In this document: one piece after another, positions 14,101 through 26,100 of the stretch
How the letters are laid out: every line of letters begins with the position of its first letter
Numbering within the stretch: the first letter of the stretch is position 1
Source: Formicarius rufipectus
Taxonomy: Eukaryota; Chordata; Aves; Passeriformes; Formicariidae
NCBI GenBank assembly: GCA_013399695.1
Contig: VXAU01002071.1
Location: 1,372,362-1,436,361, forward strand
Reading direction: 5' to 3'
DNA length: 64,000 bases
The notes under the pieces: generated by a model
Told to the model about the DNA's origin: nothing
Databases searched by the model: none
Seen by the model: the letters and a program-made list of their open reading frames with translations, nothing else
Translations under genes and position numbers: made by a program

Positions 14101-17100
14101 TCTGGGGTAAAATCCTGCAGGGTCCATTGACAGGGCTAAGCTCCCTCCTGCAGAGGAAGGTTGTCCTCCCCTGCCTGCTCCTCCAGCAGCACCACTCAGG
14201 TAATTTCCCTCTCCCCACTGTGCTCTGCTCTCTCCCCTGGCAGTTTTCCTTTCCCCCTCCATCCCTGCACAGCGCTGCTTCCCAGCACTCCTCTATTCAT
14301 CCCGGCACCCGTGACCTGGAATTCGACAGCTCCCCGATAAGGGGTCTGTGATTCTCCTTATCTCCCCATGTGAATTAGCCTGCCTGAACACCTCCTGCCT
14401 CCTCTCCTCCTCCTCCTCCCCCTCCCCTCACAGGCAGACAGGGCACCTCCAGATAACTGAGCTGATTAACCCCCCCCAGCCCACCCACTGCATCTCGCTC
14501 CCATCCCGGCACTCCAGATTAGTTTAACCCCAGTGTCCTGGTTTTAGTAGCCAGGATCAGTTTGGCACCGGGTGGGGGTGGATTCTAAACCCTCCGTGGC
14601 ATTTTTCTCATGAACTGCTCACAGTGGCCCCTTTGCGGCAGCTGCCCAGGGCACACCCCNGACCAGACTGAGACTGTCACCGGACTGCAACCATCATTTT
14701 CACCAACAGGTTCCTTGTTTTCTTTTTACTTTGAACTCAGGGGGGCCACGTGGTGCTCAGCACAGGGGTTGGTGAGCTCCATCCTGCTCCTGCCCCGCTG
14801 TGCTGGGCTGTACCTCTGGTGTTTTTGTGGCACAAATGAATTTTCCTTCTGTCTCAGTGCATTTTGTGATCTTTTATTTAATTGTCATTCTGACCTGCAA
14901 TCCCATTCCGAGTTGGCTTAATTTTCTCCTGCCAGTTTAACTCTAAACAACCAGCACACCCAGGAATTTCCAGCCTCCCCTGGCTCCTGGGAGCAGCCCC
15001 CCCGGTTTGGGCTCACCGAGCTGTTCTGGCACTGCACGCTGGAGCTGTTGAAGCGCAGGGCGGGCACCCTGTGGATGACACCCTGGATGCTGAGCACGCA
15101 CTCGTAGCCGCGCTGCCCCGACTGTGGCTGCGGCAGGTTCCTCGCCTTCAGCGTGATGGGCTTCACCTCCCCCACCGGGATCAGGATCTCCTCTGTGGGG
15201 AAGAGCTGGGGGCAGTCCTGGAGGGTGAGATGCAGAGAAGGGGGTCACAGCAGTGACGGTGCATCCGCAGGGCTGGCCGGGTCTCAACCCACCTCCTCCA
15301 GGTGGCACGGCTGATGTCCCAGCACAGCCACAGTCCCCAGGATGTGCCACTTCCCAGTCCAGCTGCAGCCAAAGTGTAGGAGTAAAGAAACCCCCATGTT
15401 GGAATATGCATTTTGCAGGTTTCAGACTGAGAAGTCAGAAGCATTTTCCAAGACAGAGGCCTCGGTGGTAACAATGGAATCTGTAGGATGACCTTGGCTA
15501 ACAGCAAACTGAGAGAAGAAACCTGCTAATATCCTGTGGAATGATACAAGTGAAGAGCTCTATTAATAAAGTTAAGACAGGTAAGAACTGTGTGAATTCA
15601 CCAATTTTATAAAATATATCTTAGTTGATATTTAGCTATAACTGTGTGTTGTTAGATAGTTTTGATGAAGTATATTAGTTTTAGAAATATGCATAATTGT
15701 GTATGAAGATAGTTCCTTCTTGTACTTCTGAAATCCTTGTGCAGTGGAACATAAAGCTGCAAGAATGGAAACAAGAAAAAAACTAAATCACACTTCTAAG
15801 TGAAATTGTGCCTGCCTCATCCCTGGAAGAGTCCAAGGTCAGGCTGGATGGGGCTTGGAGCAACCTGGGCTGGTGGAAGGTGTCCCTGCCCATGGCAGGG
15901 GGTAGAATGAGATGAGCTCTAGGATCTCTTCCAATGCAAACCATTCTGGGATTCCATGAAACATCATTGCACAGATGAGCAGATCCCCAGTTCCCCACGA
16001 GCATAAATGAGATGTCTAAATGAAACTCTGAGACGAACCACCAAAAATGTCCTATCAGTGCCTGATAGCTGTATGACATCCCTTCCGTAAGATCTCAACA
16101 TCCTGAACATTATCTCTGCACAACACACCAGGAAATACCGTTTTTCTTCAACTTCAATATCAGGGAACTGCAACACACGGAGACAAAGGCTCTGACCACC
16201 AGAGGTATTTACATTCTGTGCAGCTCCAATTTGCTTTGATCTACTGGAACAAGGTACTTAAGTACCTGTAAGCACCTGACACTAAATGATTAATCCCAAG
16301 CTAAAGCAGATGCTTTAGAAAACAGGGGCCTGACGTGTCCCTTCCCTCTGCCAAATCCCAGACTGGCATTCCAAGCCCTTTGCTACCCAGATAGTGATGA
16401 AAGGGAATCATCCCTATGGCAGAGCAAGGAGAGCCACCCTCACCAGGATTCCACTGGCACTGTGTGTTCAGGGGGAACATCCCCACCTCTCCCTGATGGC
16501 CACAACATGTGCCAAACCACTCTCCCTGTCCAGCTCCAAGCCAGGGCCATGGGATGTTGTTTCACTACCGGCTCATGTGAGTTGTAAATGAGAAACAGAT
16601 GCTGCCCTGGTTTGGAGAGGCCAGTAACTTAAACTGCTGCCTCATAAACCTTTTTAGTGGCACTTTTCCTTATATATTTTTTATTTTATTTCTAACAGAG
16701 ACTTTCACGGATTAACAGCCAAGGGTGATTTTAAACTCCATCAGCCAGAAAGCAGCCTCGTTGGGGTGGGAAGAAAAGCCCTTTTCTGCAGTAGAGTGGG
16801 TTTACAGGCTGCAAGGGCATAACCTGGTTCCCACAGACCCTGGTACTGTGGTTACAACTCCCATCTTTGTGCTACCACCAGCAAACTCCTCGAATTCCTG
16901 GCATTTTCCATCCACTGACTCTTCCAAGCTGACTTTCCACACACATTCCTTCCTCCTCATTATGCACCACACGCCTGCACCACCTTCCATTCAATATCTG
17001 GCTGCATTTAAGGTTTTGCATTTCACCTCGAAGTCCCATCAAGGACCAACAGGAGACAAATATCTCCACTCCAGAGAGGTCCCCAGCGCTGTGGAACACC

Positions 17101-20100
17101 CGTGTTTGGAAGGAAAAGCATCCTGGAGCTGCTGAATCTTTTATCCCATTCTGACTGAAAACAAAAAATCCCCAGTCACATCACCAGTGGGAGAACCTCA
17201 GTGCACAGTCCTGAAAATAATGAATATGTTATGGACCATTATCCTCCCTGGCCAGCACCATCCGTGAGGCGACTGCTAAAGAAATGCTCCTGCCTTCAGA
17301 GACGGGGGAGAGGACTTACATTTCCAGATCTGCTCTCTGGTGCTGAAAATGCTGGTGGCAAAAATTGTTCTGCCATCATTAGAGATGAGTGGGACATAAC
17401 AGATTTTTATTTATTCATTTATTTTCTCCCTTGGTTTCAGTGGAAGAAAAATGTCACACCCAAATCCCTGCACACCCCAACTCCTGCACACCCAAATCCC
17501 TGCTCACCCATGTCCCTGAAGAACCAAATCCCTATAAATCCACATCCCTGCACACCCACATCCTTGCACACCCAAATCCCTGCACACCCAAATCCCTGCA
17601 CAACCATGCCCCTGCTCACCCATGTCTCTGCACACCCACATCCCTGGTCACCCACATCCCTGCATTCTCAAATCCCTGCACACCCAAGTCCTTGCACTCC
17701 CAAATCCCTGCACACCTACATCCCTCCTCTCTCAAAACCCTGCACATCCAAATCCCTGCACACCTACATCCCTGCACACCCACATCCCTGCACACCCACA
17801 TCCCTGCACACCCAGCCCTTCCCAGGGAGAGGGTGTGAGAGGGTTTGGGTCTCCCGTGGGTGCTCCTGCAGTAGCACCCTGGTCCCACACTGCACACACA
17901 GAGCTGGAGGGGGGTGATGCTGCAGGAAAACAGCCTGGCATGGTGGTTTGGCCATTCACCACCTCTTCTACCTGTCCCCTGATCTAAAAGTCAGTACTAA
18001 GATGAATTATTTTGTTAGGGGTATATCATCAGCTTTAGCAATGTCTCTGCCTATGCTCATTCCCTTTACAGGAATTTTGGGATGGACTGGGAAGTGGTTG
18101 GCAGCACCAGTCCTGCTGCTGGGATCAGAGCTGTGTCGCTGTGGCCAGGGTTCCTTGTGGTGGTAAATAATAAGGGCATCCCTGGTCTGCTGGGCTCAGC
18201 CTGGATGTTCCATTCTGCATTTCATCCCCAGGAAGAGCTAAAGATCCAGAAAACACCGAATAAAAGGGAGTCTGCAGCCGGTGGAATACACAATTTGTTC
18301 CATAATCAGTTGACTTTGTTTTTTAATTCATGAGAAGTAAATCCTGCCGTGAGTTAGAAAGGCCATTATTGCCTCCTCTTGCTAAACAAACACGCCGAAT
18401 CCTCTCATTATCCCTCTTGACTTCCCTACGCCAGAGTAAGCACAAATCAGAAGATCTGCTGGAGGAAGACAAGGCTCCGATGCCTGAGTGGCACAGACTC
18501 TCAGGGAATGTTCTGCCTATGAAGTATCAGCTCACACAATTTACAAAGACATTTTATGCTTCTCCAACACTTTTTAGCCTCAAAGACTCCAAGGTCTATA
18601 AATACCTTAAAGACCCGCAAGACGCAGCTGTCTCTGGAGCAGAACAGAGCACCCATGGTTATTATTTGTGTTTAACTGAGCAGTTTTAGTAGGTCAAACC
18701 TTCGTGCTCTTATTTGGAAAAAACTGCCTAGAAATCGCAGGCAATTCTTCTGACTACAGGATTTAGCCCAAATGGCAGAAAATAGACTGTTTTCATACTT
18801 TTCATCTTAAAAAACCCCACAAACTCTCCACAAACGTTAACTCGCTACACATATTTTAAAGTTTTAAACATAAACGAATCTGGCACGTGAATGCAAAGCC
18901 CTGGCTCACAGTTGTGTTCCCAATGATATAAATTACAGGCCCTGTCACTCATGGAAACACATTATCCTTCATTTCTGCCACTGCAAAGGAGAGCAGACCT
19001 TGCTTCTTAGAAACCAGACATGAAAGAAAGGCAGCTGGAGCCAAGCCTTTCTCCCTGCTGAATTCCTTCCCAGCAGCACTAGTGCTGAGCTCTGAGCTGC
19101 ACACACGTGCTGTAACCTGGGTCTTCTCCATTAATTTGTGGTATTTACAGCCATGGAAGGCTGGAGAGCTGATTTCCCTCCCATAAACAAGCCTTTGTGT
19201 ACCAGAGGTGAGGACAGGAGCAATTCCCTCTACAGGTGGGAACACTTCCCTCTGCTCCCTGCAGCTCTCCAGAGCTCATCCTTGTGTGGCTCCCTCCCCT
19301 CCAAATACCAAACACTGCAGGTCACACACCCCATAAAGCTACAGATGAAAAAAACCTTGCAAATAAGCTCAGAGATGAGTGAATTTTGCTGAATCTGGGG
19401 GGTTTTGTTGCTATTTCAGGCAAACCCTGTGACCCAGCAAAGTCCTTTGCTGATTTTGGTGGCCTGAGATGTGGCTCTGAGTTACCTCCTGCTCATCACA
19501 GCTCCCATACAGGTATTCAACACTTGGGATTATCAGGACAGACATGAGGAAGGCATAATTTGGGGTTATTTCCTTCAAAGCACATCAAGCAGCACTCGGT
19601 ACCAAAGGGCACAGCCAGGGGCAAAGGCATTGCCCTAAAATCAATGGGAATTTAAAGGAGACAGACCAGAGCTGAAATCTGGCTCAGCACTGAACTCCCA
19701 GAATCTGAAATGCTCCATCCCCAAATCAGCATCCCACATGTGGAAATTATCTGCACACAGTGGACATCAAAGAGGGATGGGATCCCACATTCTGGGAAGC
19801 TAATAGCATTTATTTGGTTCTAGCTCTTCACTGGGATGGGGTGTAAGGATATATTTATGTATCTATGTTCCTCCTCATCTGAAAGTTTCAAAGATTCAGA
19901 AACACAGCCTTGCACACACACAAACCCAACCACCTCAGACACATTAAAATGCTACCACAGGCCTGATCTGAAGCTTTGGAAAGTGAGATAATCCATGCTA
20001 CACACCCATGAGACTTGGAGGAACTCTGCTTTAGCGGAGCAAGTCACCCCCAGACCTTTGCCTTCCCATGGCTCTCGGGATGGCAATGTCCAAGCTGGCA

Positions 20101-23100
20101 CATTCTGCTGACAAATGAAGCCTGAGGCTGAGAAAGGCTGAGAAAACAGTTGTTTATCTAATTATTAACTCCTAAAGAACTGGCTACCTGGAAATGGAGA
20201 CCTCAGAAGAGTTGGGTTCATCCCATGTCAGAAAATTCCCAGGAGATGGAGGATATCAGGAACTCTCTTCTGGAAGGTCCCTCTGCTGCAAAGTCTTGAA
20301 GGGCTCTGTGTTTATCTACCCATGAACCCAAAATGCTTTCCACATTTTCACTGTTCCAAACACAAGAGCATGATGCAAAGCAGGGTTGTGGCAGTCCAGG
20401 GGCTTCTTTCCCAGTGTCTCACCAATGTCCCTGGTTATGACTGATGGCTTCACAGGCCAGGACAGAGCACCAACCCACGTTCTGGGTTATCCTCTGCACC
20501 CTCCACGTGTGCCCCTGAGCTTTGCCCTTTGAACTGAGTAAACAATTCCTGTTGACAGGGCAGGTGGAGGGATGGAAAAACTCTCTAAGGTGTATTTTCT
20601 TGGAAAGCAGGGTGAAAAAGCAGCATTTAGCTCAGTCAGTACAGCCAGCAGATTGCAAGGAGCAAGTGCACAGCTCATGAAGAAGGGCTTTCTCTCCCCC
20701 ATCACCTCATGAAGGGGCTGAGGCTTTGAGCTCTTTTCCTCTTCAAGACAGACAACTCCTGAGAGCATCAAAGGGAGCTTGTTACACACGGAATCCCACT
20801 GGGACACAAATTCTGATGGGCCAGGAGTGAAAGGGAATATTCAAGATATTTTCTTTTAAATTAAATATAAAGGCACGAGAAAGTTTCCAAGCCCGTGTGA
20901 ACACGTGTGGAACTCTTACGTAAGGAGAGGCACAGGGGACTGTAAGTAGGGCAGCAGGCTCTGGGCTGGCACTGCCACGGTGCTCACCAGCCCCAAACAC
21001 CACTGGGAAGGGAGTGATGGCAAGCACAAACAATTTCCTAACACATCTGGCCGTGGCACAATGAGAACATCGCGATCTGAATTGTTTCACGAGAGGAAGT
21101 GCTTTACGAGGCATTTCTTTCAGGTCGTGTCAGCCGGAGGGCAGTGGCCCTACTAAAGGCATTAGCACTGCTGTCAGAGGATTCTGCAGCTGAATTTTAG
21201 TAGAAAGGGAGGCTGCCAGGATGGTTGCTGTGAGAAGCTGTCAGAAGCTTCCCCTGTCCTATGGAGCCAAGGACAGCCAGGGCCAGGAGGGACCTCCTGC
21301 TTGATGGCCAAAGTGGAGCCAATTAAGAATCACAGTCCCAGCTCTGGGAGAACATATTTAAGAATTTAGGAGTGTGGGGCAGTTGGAAATTCCAGCCATA
21401 AGGTAACAATGGAGAGTGAGAGAGACCAAGGTGGGAGCAGGAGGAGGAGAAGGAGGGACCCCACGCTGGAGCAGGGGGGGAAGGACTAAAAGTTATTCCA
21501 CCCCCCTACAGCCCATGGGGTGACCATTGGGGTGCACAGACCCCCCTGCAGCCCATGGGGTGACCCCCAGGACAAGAGCAATGGCAACAACTGCCTGCAA
21601 ATCCCCCATTCCCTGCTCCCTGCAACTGCTGGAAAGAGGGAGGAGAAAGGTGTTCTTAAGACTGATTTATTTCATACTTTTTAGTTTTATTACTTTTAGT
21701 CTTAGTTCTTATCTTGTTAGTAATCAATTTAAGTCTTTAGCCCCTCTGAGTTTGCTTTGCCATTCTCTCTCAGCTGTTTTTTTTTTTGCCTTTTCTCTTT
21801 TTCCTTTCCCTCTGGGAAAGGGGGGGGCTGGAGGTTTGGGTGGACACCGAGTGAAAACTGCCACAACTGCACTGTGTGCCATCCATCAGCCTTAAATAAG
21901 CAACCAAATATCTCTGAGGGGCTGCTGTGCCTGCCTGCAGAGGTCTGGAGAAATGACTATGAACTGTGGAGTGTCTCTGTCCTTATCATCAGCCCTTATC
22001 AAAAGTAATCCTCAGGAAGGTGTTGGATATCACAAAACATCCCCTGGTGAGAAACAACCTCTACAAGATGAAGACGACAGAGGAAGTTCTTCGGAGACAC
22101 GACAGTCCTGTGATCCCAGCAGGAACTGGCAGAGAGACCAGCTCCTCCACTTCCTCCCCTCAGGCAAGTCCTGTGTGCTCCCAGGAGGAAAACAGAGATA
22201 ATGGGATTGTCCTACTTTACCAGAGTCTTGTCAAACACTTCTGAGATCATGAGGTTGAAGACCTACAGAAAGGAGAACTACAATTGTAAAGCCTGGGAAG
22301 GCAGTGATGCTTTTGAGTGTGAAGGAGAAAAAAACCCACATGACTCAAGAGGAGGAGAAGCAAAGGATTTTCTTTCTCTTGATATGTTGAAAGGAAGTTT
22401 CTTGACTTTGAACTGGATTGAGAAGGGTGTTGGTTTGTCCTCGGGGTGGATGTTTCTCCTTGGGCATTCATCGCAATCCCTTGCTGGCAGCTGTGCCCGC
22501 TCCCATCCACGCTGCCCATCCCTTGGATCTGGCAGATTCCCACTGAGCTATTTACACAAGCAGTTCAGAAATGTCTCTTGCCTTGTACCTCCTTGTCTCC
22601 TGCAGCATTTTAGCCAGGGAGACCCACGAGTCACTGCTGGTTCAGCAACAACCTGGTCCCTTTCTAACAACTCAGTGTCCACTCCCCTGACTGCTCTCTT
22701 CTGCTTTCCTCAGTCTCCATGACTCACTGAGAAGGGTTCTGGTGCTGGCAAACCTTCCTCTCCTTTCTTTTTCTGGTGTTTGTAGAGGTCCTCACTGCTG
22801 CCTTTCCCACTTTCCTACACACTCAGGATTTTCAAAGCACCTTTTAAACATTTTTCCCTTGCAGCTTTAGCACCTGCATTCACTTCTGGTGCTACAAAGA
22901 TATATGTGAGGGCAAAGACCAGAACCCTGCCAGCATCAGAGGCTGCTCTGGACTTCAAGAACATGAAGCAGGGGACTCAGACATGACATGGGTGCAGGAA
23001 TCCCAGCCCAAGGGGTTAGTGGTAACACTCAGTCAGCAATCTGTGCTAACAAACCCCTTTGCTCCACGGGTCCCTCTGCCCTGGGACACACAGAAGAGTT

Positions 23101-26100
23101 GGCAAAGCCATTAATGGGCTGAGCCTCTTCTGACTGTTAAAAGCATTTTTGGATTTGAGCCCCACACCTTTTATGAACAGCTAAGAGGGATGACTCCTGG
23201 TCCACAGGGCTGGAACCCGAATCAATTCTCTTTTCCAAATTCTGGGGCTGTGCAAGTTGGTAATTCCCTTCTTAATCAATTGGCAGTCAGGCTCCTGCCA
23301 TAAATTCCAGATCTGCCAACACAACCCAGTGAATGGTCCCAGCAAGACCTGCTGCTGGCCAGCAGGTAAAACACAGCCCTGCACACAGGATGAGTTGCTG
23401 AAAGGTGCTGGGTTTTGAGGAGTCTTTGAGACCCCTGAAGGAAAGCACTACAGTAATTACTGTTACTAATGAACCTGGGCATTCCCACACAGCAAAGGTG
23501 GGATCAGCTTTGCTGTTCAGGTCAAGAACATCACAAGACTGACAGTGTCCTGCTACACTCATCTAAAGCTGCATCTGCACTTCTCGATGCCAAAGAGATG
23601 CATGGAAAGTAAAAAAAAAAACCCACATAAGCATTGGTTCTGCTTGTGCCAGAGAAAAGCAAAGAATAAAGGGATGAAATCCCAGTCTGGTACCTCAGAG
23701 ACGTTGATCCTTCCCTCCTGAAAGGAGCACGTGGTGGGGTCGTGGGTGCAGAGGTTCCTGTACTTGCACCAGTGGCAGCGGAAGGCACTGTTCACACAGG
23801 ACAGGCACCTGGGGGCAGAAAGGAGAGCTCAGCACAGAGGTTATCCTCTTGGGAGGTCTGTATGGTCAGGGACAGGCCTTGCCAGAAGGCCAGGCTCAGG
23901 GTCCTTCATGGGAAAATAATTGCTTTGGAGGGATGTTTTGATACAATAAAAATAACAAACGGGTTTAGGAAAACGCACACTCAGAAGTGTCTTTAGGCTG
24001 CCTCACAATTCCTTCTGTAATAAAATGCAAGCTGGGATTTATTGCACATCATTGGATTTGCATAGAATAAAGCACAACATTGCACAGACAACAGGCTTGA
24101 TTTTGAGTTTCTAGAAAGTGGAAAACAAGGCAAAGCCTGGCAAGAATGGGATCTGTTGTTTTACAAGTCAGGAATGCTTCAAGTCAACGGCAACACTTCT
24201 GCTTGGCCTTGGAGTGCAAAGAGTCCAGCAGGCCCTTTTGATTCATGGGGGAAAAAAATAAACTGTTTATGAAATGTTTCTGAAAGAACACAGACCCTTT
24301 TCAGACCCAGAGGGCCCAGCTGCCAGCAAACTGCTGGGTGGGTTTTGTTCCCCTCTAACTGCTGCCAGACAGAGGCATGATCTGTGACAGCTGCTAATAT
24401 TTACAGCAGCCACCTCCTCCATCTCCCAGGCCACCCCTCCGTGCCACGTGGCAGCGTTTTGGTGGCAGGAGTGTGAGCTGTGCCCACGGGATTCAGCTCT
24501 GTGCCATAACCTGTGGCTCCAGGGATTGTGGTGCTGCCTGGAGTGGGCAGTGCCCAGGGCAGGGATGGGCTGGAGCAAGCCCAGGGGCAGTGCAAACAGA
24601 GGAGCATCCCCAGGGGAAGTGGGAGTGTGGCTTTCAGCAGGAAAGTCTGGGAAAGGAGGAAAACAGGTCTCAGTGGCTCTCCTGCCAGCTGGGCACAGGG
24701 ACCAGGGCAATGCCTCTTGTGAGCTGCTGCCACGAGAGTGGGTTTTAATAACTCAATTGTATTCTCCTCCTGATGCATTCGTGGTGACCTTAATAGCTAA
24801 GGAAGCTTATTCTAATCATGCACATGCAAATCTGGGGGGGAACATCAAGAGCTGCAAGCTTAATTAATTACTCATTTGTCTGACCCATTTCTGTCTCCGG
24901 TTGGGTCTGTAGCACTTCTCCCACCTGCCCTCACCTGGCCTGGCGCTGCTGTCCACAGTTCCCATCTGGGACTGGTGGGGCTCTCTGCTTTCCCCCTGCA
25001 GGAGGAGGATCTCTCTGACCAAGCAGGCCAATGGCTTGGTTTGGCACCTCTCATTGTTCTGAGCTTTCTGTGGTTTCCTGGCTGCTGCTTTCAGCTCTGC
25101 CCAGCCCTGGCAGTGGGACAAGGGCCTCCTGACAGGATCCTGAGCTCCCAGACCTACACCAGGTCACCATCTTTGCTTTTTCATCTTGATCCAGCTTTCT
25201 TAAGAACCACTGTCTCTTGCTTCAGGAAGTGCATGTCTCCACCTCATCTAGTCCTTATTAACAGACACACAAGAGAGAAGGTTCCCTGATCCACCTGCAG
25301 CTCCCTGGGGACACAGAATTCATACACCTGAGCACTGAACCACCTCAGCCTGTGGGTTCCCAACAGCTGGATCCAGCATGGGAGGGTTCACAGGACCACT
25401 CTGCAAAAGTAGCATGTTCCTGTCCATCCTCAATCCTTTTCTTCCCCTCTTTCCCTAATGCCACCTCCCGGGGGTCCATCCCTCAGACACCACAGCCACC
25501 CTTGCTGCCACACAGCCCAAAGGGCTCTGCTGCTCCCCAGACATCCTCCCCTCAGGACCAACAGGTCTCTTCTCTCTGTTAGCTGAGCCCTGTATTCCTG
25601 CCTCCTTCCTGCATGTTCTGATTCATCCCTGCCAGGCTGGCTCCTGCCCTCCTTGAACTCCCTGGTAACAAGTCCAGGGTGATGTAAGTGCTGCAGAATT
25701 TACCACCCTGTAAGCACTTCATCTCCAAACACAAGCTGGGAGAAAGGCATGGCCAGATGAAGCAAAAGGCCAAGGCAGGAAAGATGTATGGCCTCTGCTG
25801 ATTCAAACCTCAGCTCCTCAGTGAAAACAGGGGTCCCTGGAATGCCATTCCTCCTGCAAATTCCAAAGCAGGAGAATGCAGAGAGCCTGGAGGGACTGCA
25901 AGTGCTGGTAGCAGAGGAGAGGCTGGTGCTGCACAGCCTGACTGAAGGACAAGGACATAAGGGCAGAGTTGTGCAGCATGGCAGGAGGCAGGAATCCTTG
26001 GGATTAAGGATGGAGACCACCACAGGCAGCATGGGGGGACTGAAGGACTCCCAGGGCTCCTGCCATCCTGGTACCTCTGCTCTGTGCTACAGCTCATAAC

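Larger units (their letters stand above)
15218..23693 (-). other. PLXNA4: PLXNA4 intron
   Basis: An 8.5-kb intron. It carries a possible LTR remnant (about 15397-15790) followed by a CR1 (15805-15960), the 16-bp minisatellite (17455-17817), and a second possible LTR-like stretch (about 21360-21860) with a 40-bp direct duplication. I see nothing supportable in 18.0-21.3 kb or 22.3-23.6 kb. Confidence 0.75.

Noticed and set aside
17201..17917. Plus-strand open frame of 238 codons rich in His, Pro and Thr
   Set aside because: Frame artefact of the 16-bp minisatellite.
21953..22244. Short plus-strand frames rich in Ser, Thr and Glu, considered as a possible exon or retroelement gene fragment
   Set aside because: No known domain, no convincing splice sites, and no similarity to a retroviral protein that I could support.
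9080..25775. Identical short string ggccagatgaagcaaaagg near 9091 and 25751
   Set aside because: Similarity does not extend beyond about 19 bp, so chance or a tiny repeat remnant is the simplest explanation.
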